A DNA stretch of 64,000 nucleotides from Calditrichaceae bacterium (GTDB lineage: Bacteria > Calditrichota > Calditrichia > RBG-13-44-9 > J075), in contig JABWBP010000004.1 in the NCBI GenBank assembly GCA_013360445.1, forward strand, positions 41,941-105,940, written 5' to 3'. The notes beneath the pieces are model-generated. The model was not told the origin of the DNA. It saw only the letters and a program-made list of their open reading frames with translations, and made no database searches. Below are positions 1 through 9,015 of the stretch, piece by piece (position 1 is the stretch's first letter; each line of letters opens with the position of its first letter). The position numbers were made by a program, and so were the translations under genes.

Positions 1-483
1 CCATTCGAAATAGGAGGCTAATTGCAATCGCCGCGATTGCGCCCCGCGATTGCGCAGGGTGACAATCCAGATTTCCACCGGGTCGTCTTTGGCGGCGAAG
101 AGCGTCCATTCACTTTCCAACTCGCCGAATTTTTGGAAGAAGGTGGTATAACCGAGGCCGTGGCGCGCTTCGTAGGCGTCGTAAGCAGACTGCACGGGTT
201 GATAGGCCAACGAGCGCAGCGTTCCGGTATCGCGATTCCGCAAGTAAAGCCACTTGCCCCAGTCATCCCTGATCAAATCCTGGTTCCAGCGGGTCAGGCG
301 GTTCATGTTGGTATGGGTGCGCCAGGTAAACCCGCCCCCGGCCTGGCTGACGGCGAGGCCGAAATCTCCATTGCAAATAATGTTACTCCAGGGGCGGGGC
401 GTCTGCGGATCGGTGATGATGAATTCGTAGCCGTCTTTGGAAAAATGCCCATATTTACAGGTAAAAGCGTGATAATTTGTCAT
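1..483 (-). CDS. GH94-type glycoside phosphorylase, N-terminal part (runs off the window)
   Basis: The minus strand is open from an ATG at 483 to the left edge and encodes 161 residues. Residues about 30-85 contain PWSNIICNGDFGLAVSQAG, then GFTWRTHTNMNRLTRWNQD and LIRDDWGKWLYLRNRDTG. This matches the N-terminal beta-sandwich of cellobiose/cellodextrin phosphorylases (GH94, formerly GT36), which split beta-glucosidic bonds with phosphate in the cytoplasm; the catalytic (alpha/alpha)6 barrel lies outside the window. It follows a 73-bp gap after an FG-GAP surface-protein gene on the same strand and would be the intracellular enzyme of the locus fed by the ABC transporter at 15.1-18.2 kb. The family is fairly sure, but the exact substrate (cellobiose, chitobiose or beta-1,2/1,3-glucan) cannot be read from this part. 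Confidence 0.8.
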   Translation of the reverse strand, partial: MTNYHAFTCKYGHFSKDGYEFIITDPQTPRPWSNIICNGDFGLAVSQAGGGFTWRTHTNMNRLTRWNQDLIRDDWGKWLYLRNRDTGTLRSLAYQPVQSAYDAYEARHGLGYTTFFQKFGELESEWTLFAAKDDPVEIWIVTLRNRGAQSRRLQLASYFEW

Positions 484-556
484 GGAGTATATCAAGTCCT
501 CAGCACCTCCGTTAAAGTTAAACGCTGCGGTAGAATGTTCTGCTTCTCGCGCTATC

Positions 557-2332
557 TCATCTCACCAGCATCATCTTTTTTGTAAGCCTTTGGTCTCCTG
601 CTCTCAGTTGATACAGGTACATGCCGGAACTCACCAGCTTGCCTTGTTGATCCTTCCCATCCCATTGGAGTTGATGAGTTCCTGCTTCCATGAATCCATT
701 TGACAGGGTGGCAACTTTTTGGCCGCTGAGGGAATAAACCGTAACTTCTACCGCCCCTGCTTCTTTCAGGCCAAATTGGATGGTGGTCGCGGGATTGAAG
801 GGATTGGGATAGTTTTGAAGCAGCACATATTCATCGGAAACACCAGCAGGATTCGAAGAACCGGCACTGATTTTCTCCTGGGGAAGCCCCTGCACTCGCA
901 TATTTACAATATTGGAGAAATTCGATTCCTGAGATTGATTGTCCACCGCAGTAATTTTATAATAAGCGCGGCGTTCATTGGCTTGTGGCAGCCCGGTAAT
1001 GATGATTCCGCTGATATCCACAAAAATAATTTGCGTGGAGGGTACCGTAGCCAGGAACGTAAAGCCGCCGAAGCTGCTATAGCTCTTGTAAATTTTGTAC
1101 TGCGCCAGATCTCGCTCGCTGTTGGGTTCCCATTGCAGGGTGGGGTGTTGCCCGGCCTGCCCGCTGACAGTTAAATTCCTGGGTGGGGCAGGAGCAGGGT
1201 TTCCATCGTGTTTGAATATATAGGCATAGCCGGCGGGGGGGATGTCGTATGCGCTCAGTCCTACAGCCAGCCCGCCGATGTTCTCCACATCGGCTAAAGC
1301 GAGGGTATAAATGCCCTGACTGGGATCAATTGGGGCAGTAATCTGACTAGGGTAGTCCTGGAATGAGGGTGAAGAAGTCAGGTTAATCCAGAGGCTCAAT
1401 TCCCCACCATGGTAGGCGATTACCAGATCATTCCAGCCATCATTGTTCATATCGCCCAGGGCAATATCGGCAATAAGAAAATTGAAATACTGGGAATTGT
1501 AAATCTGCTGGTCGGGAGTGGTATGAATATTTCCCTGCGCATCATTCAGGTAAATCTTCAGGTAGTCATCATTAATCGCTACCAAATCGGGATAGTTGTC
1601 ATTGTTCACATCGCTGATTTCTACGGCCAGGGCATTATTGCCCAGGTTAATGTTAGTGGGGCTGCCGAAGGCGCCGCTGGTATTCTTACGAACTTTGACG
1701 GTGGAGCCGACCCGGGTGATCAGATCATGGAAGATGTCATCATCGTTCAAATCCGCCAGGCGAATAAAGATGGGCTGCTCGGAGATGGTCTGGATGGGGG
1801 TGGGGATGAAGGTTCCAGTTCCGTTATTCTGAAAAATCTGTATAGTACTTCCGGTTACCAAAACAAGATCATCATTAATATCATTATCCACTCTTCCCAA
1901 TGATAAAACTGTCCCAGCTGGCAAATTGGTCTGTTGCACGGTCAGGGTATTGTTAATATTCCACAACACCTCAGTGTGGGTGCTGTAGGTGGCCACCAGG
2001 TCTCGCTCCGTTGTTCCGCGCAGGAAATTGTATTCGATTTCTTTAATGGTACCCTGGTTATCACGGGAAACCTCTTGCCAGCTCCCGAAATTGCCAGAAC
2101 CGTTATTGAAGGCTACCGCCAGGATGGCCGGAGGGGAGGCTTCTTCTGCCAGGCCAAAATTTCCTCCCATAGTTAAATCCAGGTAATTGTCGTTGTTAAT
2201 GTCTTCAATACCCAGCGGCCGGGCCGAATAGCCGGGGAAAAAAGGATAAGCCTGCGGTGGAGTAAGAATATACTGCCCGTACACCGCGCCCCTAAAGGAC
2301 ATCAATGCCATAATTGCTAAAAGAGGCTTCAT
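557..2332 (-). CDS. Secreted FG-GAP/VCBS repeat protein with fibronectin III and C-terminal sorting domain
   Basis: A 591-residue exported protein with a signal peptide in residues 1-20 ending near VYGQ. FG-GAP/VCBS-type blades recur from about 35 to 360, marked by Asp-rich calcium loops such as DINNDNYLDL, DVNNDNYPDL and DMNNDGWNDL. A fibronectin III-like domain follows (about 385-480), and then a FlgD-like tail beginning LLQNYPNPFNPATTIQFGL and ending KKMMLVR. Such tails serve in secretion or surface attachment in FCB-group bacteria. Propellers of this type bind ligands, often glycans, on the cell surface. It lies between a second FG-GAP gene and the GH94 gene, all co-directional. The specific ligand is unknown. 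Confidence 0.85.
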   Translation of the reverse strand: MKPLLAIMALMSFRGAVYGQYILTPPQAYPFFPGYSARPLGIEDINNDNYLDLTMGGNFGLAEEASPPAILAVAFNNGSGNFGSWQEVSRDNQGTIKEIEYNFLRGTTERDLVATYSTHTEVLWNINNTLTVQQTNLPAGTVLSLGRVDNDINDDLVLVTGSTIQIFQNNGTGTFIPTPIQTISEQPIFIRLADLNDDDIFHDLITRVGSTVKVRKNTSGAFGSPTNINLGNNALAVEISDVNNDNYPDLVAINDDYLKIYLNDAQGNIHTTPDQQIYNSQYFNFLIADIALGDMNNDGWNDLVIAYHGGELSLWINLTSSPSFQDYPSQITAPIDPSQGIYTLALADVENIGGLAVGLSAYDIPPAGYAYIFKHDGNPAPAPPRNLTVSGQAGQHPTLQWEPNSERDLAQYKIYKSYSSFGGFTFLATVPSTQIIFVDISGIIITGLPQANERRAYYKITAVDNQSQESNFSNIVNMRVQGLPQEKISAGSSNPAGVSDEYVLLQNYPNPFNPATTIQFGLKEAGAVEVTVYSLSGQKVATLSNGFMEAGTHQLQWDGKDQQGKLVSSGMYLYQLRAGDQRLTKKMMLVR

Positions 2333-2427
2333 TGTGAATTCCTTTGGGTTAAGGGTTTAATGGGTATAAAAGAATCAAGAAAAAGCAACCGGAAATTTTT
2401 AGGCTTAATCATATCATTCCACCCCTT

Positions 2428-4344
2428 TCAATGGATTAAGACCATTTTACGGGTTTGAGAAAGCCGCCCGTGAACCAACTGGTAAAAATAGATTCCGCTG
2501 CTCACCGGGTTTCCACCATTATCTGTCCCCTTCCAAACCACCTGATTTAACCCTGGTTTGGCAGATATTTGGGAAAACTGTTTCATCAATTTACCTCGGA
2601 TATTAAATATGTTAATGTTGACCCGCGCAGCCTTGGGAGCAACGAACAATATTGTCGTTTCAGGATTAAAAGGATTGGGGTAATTCTGATGAAGGATAAA
2701 ATCATTGGCTACGATTCCAGATGGGGGTTCAATCAAACTGACGGGCGATTTTTCGATATCCCGAAGGTCAGTTTGAGTATAACGGAAAATCTTATAAATG
2801 ACACTTTCTCGAAAATCATTGTCAGTATCCAGAACCTCCAAAGAGTGAATGTAGGTTCCTAATTCATATTCTGGTCCGGCCCAGACACTGCTGAAGGAAT
2901 TATTGGCTTGTTTTAAAAAAATGTCTATAAAGTATATAAAACCATTTTGATTGAAATCAAAAATGGCGGCCGCTTTGACGATACATTTTTGATTATTTAT
3001 AATAGCTGTTTTAACCGCACTGCCTGCACTTTTCAAGAGCGTCGAATCAACATTCAAGATTTCATAATTATCGGGGGAAACGGATTTCAAATATATAATT
3101 CCTCCATATCCTCCCCCCACCCCGGTAATGAACACTTCATTCAAACTATCGCCATCCAGATCATCAATAACATTGAAACCCGGATCGATGGGGTAGGGAT
3201 GATCGAAGGTTTTGGAAACAAACTGTAGTTGTTGGTGATCGAATTCCTCGTAATACAGGGTGTTGGGCGAAGCCGGCCAGAGCTGGGCATACCCGGGCAA
3301 TATGTCAATCAACCCGTCGTTATCCATATCCCCGGCGGCAAAACTGTAAAACCAGCCTCCACTCAACTTTAGAACCACGTTGCTAAACGCAAAATAAGGC
3401 GGGTTTTTGGCGAAAAACTCAAACCGCGCAAAGGCGCTGCGCCACTGCGGGGCATCGTGATCCGTGAAAATGGTCAATAATTCCAATTGATTATTCTGGT
3501 CAGTATCCACCACCTCAATTCCGCTACATGCTTTCATTCCGATAAAACTCACGTTGGTGTCAAAATATTGGAAGTTTTTATCCCCGTAAAACTCCCAGAT
3601 GCGAATCCGGTAACCCACCGCGCAGGTCAGCTCTTTATTTCCATCCTGATCCCAGTCGGTAATCTTGATCTGGTGAAAGGCGCTATTTGGAAAATTCACC
3701 GGTATGGTCACATCATCCCTGTAATTATTGTCGCCATCGTTTTCCAAAATAACCAGCCAACCCACGGTGGCGGAATCCGGATGGGTCATACTGCTGATCA
3801 ATTCCACCCGCCCATCGCTGTCAATATCGCCGGCGGTCACCGGCCAGGTACCATAGTTAATCGGGAAGGTCCATGACCACACTGGTTGGAAGTTCAGCGA
3901 GTCAGTTGGCAGATGGTTTGAGCGATATAGGGATGGAGATTCTCTTCCTGGCTGAGTAAATAATTCGGTGAGATTAAACTCCTGTTCATGACCATTCTCA
4001 TAGCGGATTGTTGCTAACGTTTCCAGGCGCTCCGACCGGCGGGTTTTTAATTCCTGCGTTATGGCAGGTAGTTGGATATGCACATTCGGTTCTGTGGAGA
4101 AAAAACCATTGCCGAGATTGAGATATACAACCAGCAGTTGTCCCTCTATACTCACCACATCCTCAAAATAATCGGAATTGACAAGGGTGAGGACTGCCAA
4201 ACGACAGTTTGCCACCCACCGCCCTTCTGCATTTTTATGGAAACCGAAATCGGTGATTCTTTTCTGCCCTTGGGGCATGGCAAATAAAACCGCTGTGATA
4301 AGAAGTTGCAAAACAATGAAGAGAGCGTTTTTCAGGATCATCAT
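2428..4344 (-). CDS. Secreted FG-GAP repeat protein with C-terminal sorting domain
   Basis: About 638 residues. The reading frame stays open upstream to 4647, but a convincing signal peptide (MMILKNALFIVLQLLITAV, then AMPQGQ) starts only at the ATG cluster 4341-4350. The extension would overlap the preceding PorV-like gene, so I start at 4344. Calcium-loop blades such as DIDSDGRVEL, DWDQDGNKEL, DMDNDGLIDI and DDLDGDSLNEV are typical of an FG-GAP/integrin-like propeller. The tail begins LHQNYPNPFNPETTILF and ends TRKMVLIH, the FlgD-like sorting domain. It is paralogous in architecture to the downstream gene but lacks the fibronectin III domain. Both FG-GAP genes are visibly more AT-rich than the TonB and PorV genes beside them. 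Ligand unknown. Confidence 0.82.
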   Translation of the reverse strand: MMILKNALFIVLQLLITAVLFAMPQGQKRITDFGFHKNAEGRWVANCRLAVLTLVNSDYFEDVVSIEGQLLVVYLNLGNGFFSTEPNVHIQLPAITQELKTRRSERLETLATIRYENGHEQEFNLTELFTQPGRESPSLYRSNHLPTDSLNFQPVWSWTFPINYGTWPVTAGDIDSDGRVELISSMTHPDSATVGWLVILENDGDNNYRDDVTIPVNFPNSAFHQIKITDWDQDGNKELTCAVGYRIRIWEFYGDKNFQYFDTNVSFIGMKACSGIEVVDTDQNNQLELLTIFTDHDAPQWRSAFARFEFFAKNPPYFAFSNVVLKLSGGWFYSFAAGDMDNDGLIDILPGYAQLWPASPNTLYYEEFDHQQLQFVSKTFDHPYPIDPGFNVIDDLDGDSLNEVFITGVGGGYGGIIYLKSVSPDNYEILNVDSTLLKSAGSAVKTAIINNQKCIVKAAAIFDFNQNGFIYFIDIFLKQANNSFSSVWAGPEYELGTYIHSLEVLDTDNDFRESVIYKIFRYTQTDLRDIEKSPVSLIEPPSGIVANDFILHQNYPNPFNPETTILFVAPKAARVNINIFNIRGKLMKQFSQISAKPGLNQVVWKGTDNGGNPVSSGIYFYQLVHGRLSQTRKMVLIH

Positions 4345-4451
4345 TTCCATCTTCTTTCTCAAGATGGAGTATCCGCGAGGGATGAAACAAAATTTTTTCA
4401 GTAGTTTACTCTCCGGAAACAAATTGTGGAGCGTTCTACCTATTTGAGCCA

Positions 4452-5483
4452 TCAAAAACGGAACCCCAGGGTAAACCGCTGCGCATTCTCCAGGCGCCCG
4501 TAATCCGCCCAGGCGTAATCCAGCGCGAATTTGTAATCCGAAACCCCGAACACCAGCCCCGCCCCCAGGGTCAGGCCGCCTTCCAGGTCTTCCAGCAACA
4601 GATCGCGGTAGCCCCCGCGCAGGTAGAGGGTTTTGAGGAGCTGCCACTCCGCGCCTAATCGCAGGCTTTCGCTGTTATCATTAGGGTGCAGCGCGTCCAC
4701 CGCGAGGATGATGGCGTTGTTCTCGTTGAATTGGAGCGGGTAAGCAACCCCCACCCGGAAGGAAGTAGGCAGGGGAAAATCGCCGGCGCGCAATTCCGCG
4801 GGGATTTGATCGTTGTCCCCATATTTGTCGGGGTCGAAATCATAATCCACATAAAAATCCCGGCCATTGAACCCGGTGCGGGGACCGAAGTTCTGCAAAC
4901 TGGCGCCTAAGATCGGGCCGTTTTCGTAAAATTGGTACTGCACCCCCAGGTTCAATGCGAAACCGTCCGCGCTGCTGTGCCAGATGGTCTCCCGGAAATA
5001 ATTCACCTGCGCCCCCACGGACACCCGGTTGGTCATCATCAAGCCGTAGCCCACTCCCAGGGCAAAATTGGTGACGCTGTAGCGTTCGCCGGTCCCCAGG
5101 GGCTGCTCCACGGTGCGCACGTCAATCTCCCCGGAATTCAAGGAAATGGCGTGCACCATAAAGCTTCCCAATTTGCTGATGGGCAAGCCCACGATCAGGT
5201 AGTTGTAATTGATGTCCGCCAGCCACTCGCTGTGGGTGAACTGCACCTGCTTGTTGGGCAGTCGTCCCAGGCTGGCGGGGTTATAAAAGGCGGATATCGC
5301 CTCGCCCCACAAGGAGGCGCTGGCGTTTCCCATCGCCGCGTTGCGCCCGCCCGGCTCGATTTTCAAGAACTGGCCGATGGTAGTGCCCACTTTGGATTGC
5401 CCGAACAGGGGAAAGGATGCGACGGCCAGCAGCGCAATGGCCGTGATCAAAATACTGTAGCGTTGGGTTCGATAGAGTCTCAT
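4452..5483 (-). CDS. PorV/PorQ-like (UPF0164 family) outer-membrane beta-barrel protein
   Basis: 343 residues. The signal peptide ends near FPLFGQ. The mature N-terminus reads TTIGQFLKIEPGGRNAAMG, then NPASLG, the hallmark start of PorV/PorQ-family proteins. Amphipathic strands continue to a final aromatic residue (RFTLGFRF), as in outer-membrane barrels. PorV in Bacteroidota shuttles type IX secretion cargo to the surface; in other FCB lineages this family accompanies surface-protein genes like those here. The start has a ribosome binding site (AGAGG) seven bases ahead, placed next to a run of AATCCTTA words. It lies between the S23-like fragment and an FG-GAP gene on the same strand. A role in exporting or anchoring the neighbouring sorting-domain proteins is inference. 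Confidence 0.82.
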   Translation of the reverse strand: MRLYRTQRYSILITAIALLAVASFPLFGQSKVGTTIGQFLKIEPGGRNAAMGNASASLWGEAISAFYNPASLGRLPNKQVQFTHSEWLADINYNYLIVGLPISKLGSFMVHAISLNSGEIDVRTVEQPLGTGERYSVTNFALGVGYGLMMTNRVSVGAQVNYFRETIWHSSADGFALNLGVQYQFYENGPILGASLQNFGPRTGFNGRDFYVDYDFDPDKYGDNDQIPAELRAGDFPLPTSFRVGVAYPLQFNENNAIILAVDALHPNDNSESLRLGAEWQLLKTLYLRGGYRDLLLEDLEGGLTLGAGLVFGVSDYKFALDYAWADYGRLENAQRFTLGFRF

Positions 5484-5531
5484 CTTAACCTCTCCGGTAA
5501 AGGATTAAGGTTAAAGGATTAAGGATTAAAA
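5484..5531. repeat. Tandem GGATTAA word run
   Basis: On the plus strand the words GGATTAAGGTTAAAGGATT and AAGGATTAAAAG repeat GGATTAA with variations. Read on the minus strand this gives AATCCTTA units that contain the stop codon of the S23-like fragment and end at the ribosome binding site of the PorV-like gene. No opposite arm is visible. Confidence 0.65.
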
Positions 5532-5674
5532 GTTCTGGGTCTGTTTTTTTTGACAATTCTGGCAAAGACAGCAATAAACTCCTTCGTTTCCCGGGTGAGG
5601 TGGTTTAAGCTTTCGCTGTCATCGATCTCCGCAGCTTTAATCAATCGCAGCCAGAAGTTAGCCTCCCGGCTCTC
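5519..5674 (-). pseudogene. C-terminal fragment of an S23-type four-helix-bundle protein
   Basis: Read on the minus strand, the stretch directly after the stop of the 1097-residue surface protein encodes 51 residues, beginning ESREANFWLRLIKAAEI and containing TRETKEFIAVFARIVKKN. This resembles the C-terminal helices of the four-helix-bundle family found in 23S rRNA intervening sequences (consensus like KEAKESxYWLRLI). An in-frame stop immediately precedes it and no start or N-terminal half exists, so it is a relic. Its stop codon lies inside a run of AATCCTTA words that leads into the ribosome binding site of the PorV-like gene. The family call rests on a short match seen by eye. Confidence 0.6.
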
Positions 5675-5680
5675 TTACAA

Positions 5681-8600
5681 TTATTTGAGAATGGCAAATT
5701 TCCCGATATAGGATTCGAAATCGGGCGCTTCCACCTGGAAAATGTACAATCCCGGGGCGATCTCTAAATTATCCTTGCTGCGCAAGTCCCAGGACAGGTA
5801 GCCTTCGGTGATGGCGCCGCTGTGCTGCAGGGTCTTCACCAGTTCGCCGTTAATGGTGAAAATGCGAATGGTGCAGTTATGGGGCAGGCTGCGGAACTCG
5901 ATGCGCCGCTCTCCCCGGCCGGATACCGCAAATCGCTGCGGCTCGAAGCTGGCCGCGCCCAGGTAGGGATTGGGTACCACGTAGGGTTGGTCCTTCACAG
6001 AGCGGGCCGCCTCCGCGTTCAGGTATTGCCCTACGGTTTTGAACCGGAAGAGGTCTTCGGTGGTGAAGGGCAGGCGCAGCTTCAGCTCATACACATCGCC
6101 CAGGGTGGGCGCCTGGATGGGAGCACCTTGCAGACCGGTGGTATCGATGCTGACGCTCCAGGTAACTTTTCGCGCGTGAGGTTTTTCCGCAGTGGCGGTA
6201 ACGATCTCGATTTTCTCGTCGGGATTGCTGAGGGTATTATCGTTATCGGTATCGCTGAAGCGGAATTTCATTTTGAGATCGCCTTCCCCGGTTTTGGCGA
6301 TCACGGTAAATTTCACCGGCCGGGGCGGGAAAATGGAGAAGCCCAGCGAGGTGTCGATGATCTGGTCGCTGAAAATAATCTGCAAATCTTCCGGGTAGCC
6401 GGGCCGCCGCAGGTTGACGTCGAACCGCACGGTATCGTCGGGGCTGGTGAGGCCCACGTAACGCGCTTTCAAGTTGATATTGGTGGCGCTTCCGGGGGTG
6501 AAAACGCTGTTGGCGGTATCGATTTCCATGGTTTTCAAAGTTTTCACGACCGGCAGCACTCCCCCGCCGATGGGGCCGCGCCCTTCGCCGTCAAAATCCT
6601 TTCCGTAGAGGAACAGGGTATCGTCGCTGCTGACGTCGAACAGCCCGTAATTGGTGGCGTGCACGCTGTCTTCCGGGCTGAAGAAGCGCAGCTCAAAAGT
6701 ATGGTCGTTCGGCACCACCGCCGGGTTGATCACCTGCACGGAGACGCTTCCCACCCCCGCGCCGGCGACGCGCTCCACCTCCCCGGTCTGCGCCGCAGTG
6801 TAGCCCCGCGCCGGGGGATTGGGGCGCACTTCCACCACGTTAACCGGCAAAATAGTTCCGCCGCGCAGGGTGCGGCTGACCGTAATGGCGTTTTCCGAGG
6901 GATAGATTTCTAAGGAATCCGATCCCCGGTCATAAGCGCACACTGCGTAGTAGTAAAGCTGGCCGTTGGTAACCTCGCGGTCGGTATAAGTGTGCATCAG
7001 GCCGCTGTTATCACCCAGGAAATAGGCCACCCCTTCCACGGTGGTGCGGGAGAATCCTTCGATTTCGTTTACCAGATCGAACTGGGCGACAGGCTTTCCG
7101 TTGCCGATGGGGCCGGTGCCGGTGGCGGTGTAGATCACTTTGGGATCCAAAAAGTCGGGATCGGTGCTACGGTAGATCCGGTACCCTTCAAAATCGTTGG
7201 TATTGGTCACCGGGTCGTAGGCGCGCTCGGCGCGGTCGTCCCAGCTAAGGGTAACGAAGCCGTCTCCTGCAAACGCCTCGACGTGAGGCGCCGGCGGCGG
7301 CACGGCAAACTGGTAGTTGGATTTATAGATCTGGTTGACCACTTTCACGGTATTTTTCAATTCCCGGAGATCCTGCCCGAACGCCATGGCCAGGCTGAAG
7401 CGTTCCGTCTTGCCCGCGGGCAGCTTGAAGGGGCCGGAAGCAAACAGAAAACCGATGTTATAATTCAGCACCAGGGGAGCATCGAAGGAAGTATCGGAAG
7501 TGAAGAAATCCCACAGTCGTTGCGGCCACTGCTTTCCGTCGTCGAAGAAGACGATCTGGTCCACCACCGTGGAAGGATTTCCCACGCCGGGGCGGATGCG
7601 ATTCATTTTGAATCCGGTCAACCCGATCTGGTCGGATTCGTCCACGTCGGTTTTATCGAAGTTAGGCTCGCCGTTGGTGGGAATGCCGTCGCGCTCGCCG
7701 GTGTCATCGGTATCGAAGACTCCGTCCGCGCCGGTATCATCGAATTCGGCAATCCAGTCCATATCTTCATCGCCGGTCCACCAAAATCCCTGGCGAAACG
7801 CCGGGCGTTGCACGATGGGGCCATGGAAAAGCTCGAATTTCTCCAGATCGTAATTGGCCTGCGCCCAGGCGACGATGTTTTCCTGCCCTTCGATGAGCTG
7901 GCCGGGGCCGCCGTCGCGCACTTCGTCGATGATGCCGTCGTCGTCATTGTCGATATCGTCAAAGGGATTGCCGGGAGTTTCTAAGTAGGAGTAGCCGAGG
8001 TAGCCGGTGGGACCCTGCACCCCGTTTCCGTTTTTGTCCCAGGTATAAACCAGGTTGATCCCGATCTCTTTGTCCCAGTAAGCATTATCGTCGTCGGATT
8101 CCGGGATGCCGTCCAGCCCGACGGCGGAGCCGCCCACACCGGAGTCCATGTACAACCCGAAGATGATATTATCGTCGTAGTCCGTGGTGCCCTCGTTGGT
8201 AATCTCGTAATGCCAGAAGATCACGTTCCCGGCCTGGGGATTGGCCCATTGGAAGCCCCGCTGCTCGATGCGCAGCCCCAGCCCGCGGCGGCGTTCCAGG
8301 GGGGCCTGCCCGGCGTCGCGGTTGTCCGGGAAGTAATCCCAGGCGTCGTAATACTGGTCGTCATAGACCACGAAGCTTTCCTGATCCGCGGCCGGCGCTT
8401 TGCCGAAATACCCGTTCCAGGAGCCGGGCCAGCCGGGGTCGTCGGGATCGTTGATTTTATCGATCCATTCGTACGGCCAGGTACGGGGGTCGTTGCTGAT
8501 GGCCGGGGAGAGCGCCTGGTTAACATTGGGGTCCTGCTGGAAATATCCCGGGCGGGGCTCGAAGCGCATGGTGCGGTTGAACCAGGGACTGGTTCCCTGG

Positions 8601-8974
8601 CGCTCCCGGTAGCCGGTTTCCATAATGTAGGCGGTTTGGCCGTTGCCCTGGGTAACCTTCGCCAGTACAAAAGGGGTGGTGCCGTCGCTATAATTTTCTC
8701 CCGAGCCTTTGGGGATTTCCACGGAATGGAAGACGCTCAGGTCCACGTTGAGCGGATCATCCGGGTAGTTACCCACCATACTGATGTTATAAAACAAGGT
8801 ACGGATGTTGTTAGCGTCATGCAGCCCTTCCCGTTCATAATCTTTATCCCCCCGCAGTTCCAGGGGCACCAATGGTTGCAATTGCGCCCGCAGGTCGCTG
8901 ACAAATGCCCCGGTCAATACCAACAGAAGCAGGGAAATGAGAAGAGGGATGTTCGGATAATGTTTCTTAACCAT
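5681..8974 (-). CDS. Large secreted surface protein with Asp-rich loops, fibronectin III-like region and FlgD-like tail
   Basis: 1097 residues with a signal peptide (hydrophobic residues 9-25, cut near LRAQ). The middle holds acidic, thrombospondin-3-like calcium loops such as DIDNDDDGIIDEVRDG and FDTDDTGERDG. A fibronectin III-like stretch around 565-690 includes VTLSWDDRAE and FEGYRIYRS. The end, VVPNPYLG...IRIFTINGELVKTLQHSG...APGLYIFQVEAPD...GKFAILK, is a FlgD-like Ig domain used as an attachment tail. The gene begins 41 bp after the TonB receptor gene, so the pair is probably one transcript; in this group such large proteins commonly accompany a SusC-like receptor. A SusD-like or glycan-capturing role is inference and no catalytic motif was recognised. 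Confidence 0.75.
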   Translation of the reverse strand: MVKKHYPNIPLLISLLLLVLTGAFVSDLRAQLQPLVPLELRGDKDYEREGLHDANNIRTLFYNISMVGNYPDDPLNVDLSVFHSVEIPKGSGENYSDGTTPFVLAKVTQGNGQTAYIMETGYRERQGTSPWFNRTMRFEPRPGYFQQDPNVNQALSPAISNDPRTWPYEWIDKINDPDDPGWPGSWNGYFGKAPAADQESFVVYDDQYYDAWDYFPDNRDAGQAPLERRRGLGLRIEQRGFQWANPQAGNVIFWHYEITNEGTTDYDDNIIFGLYMDSGVGGSAVGLDGIPESDDDNAYWDKEIGINLVYTWDKNGNGVQGPTGYLGYSYLETPGNPFDDIDNDDDGIIDEVRDGGPGQLIEGQENIVAWAQANYDLEKFELFHGPIVQRPAFRQGFWWTGDEDMDWIAEFDDTGADGVFDTDDTGERDGIPTNGEPNFDKTDVDESDQIGLTGFKMNRIRPGVGNPSTVVDQIVFFDDGKQWPQRLWDFFTSDTSFDAPLVLNYNIGFLFASGPFKLPAGKTERFSLAMAFGQDLRELKNTVKVVNQIYKSNYQFAVPPPAPHVEAFAGDGFVTLSWDDRAERAYDPVTNTNDFEGYRIYRSTDPDFLDPKVIYTATGTGPIGNGKPVAQFDLVNEIEGFSRTTVEGVAYFLGDNSGLMHTYTDREVTNGQLYYYAVCAYDRGSDSLEIYPSENAITVSRTLRGGTILPVNVVEVRPNPPARGYTAAQTGEVERVAGAGVGSVSVQVINPAVVPNDHTFELRFFSPEDSVHATNYGLFDVSSDDTLFLYGKDFDGEGRGPIGGGVLPVVKTLKTMEIDTANSVFTPGSATNINLKARYVGLTSPDDTVRFDVNLRRPGYPEDLQIIFSDQIIDTSLGFSIFPPRPVKFTVIAKTGEGDLKMKFRFSDTDNDNTLSNPDEKIEIVTATAEKPHARKVTWSVSIDTTGLQGAPIQAPTLGDVYELKLRLPFTTEDLFRFKTVGQYLNAEAARSVKDQPYVVPNPYLGAASFEPQRFAVSGRGERRIEFRSLPHNCTIRIFTINGELVKTLQHSGAITEGYLSWDLRSKDNLEIAPGLYIFQVEAPDFESYIGKFAILK

Positions 8975-9015
8975 GATTCAGCTACCTTATTTTTATGGTC
9001 TAAAATGATACCATT

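Noticed and set aside
22..585. A 187-codon plus-strand frame at the left edge
   Set aside because: The opposite strand encodes a clear GH94 N-terminus over the same bases.
4345..4647. Long N-terminal extension of the second FG-GAP protein
   Set aside because: It would overlap the PorV-like gene by nearly 200 bases and precede a complete signal peptide.
6992..7984. A 330-codon plus-strand frame inside the large surface-protein gene
   Set aside because: The minus-strand frame has a signal peptide, calcium loops and a sorting tail; the plus-strand one shows the composition of an antisense shadow in GC-rich DNA.
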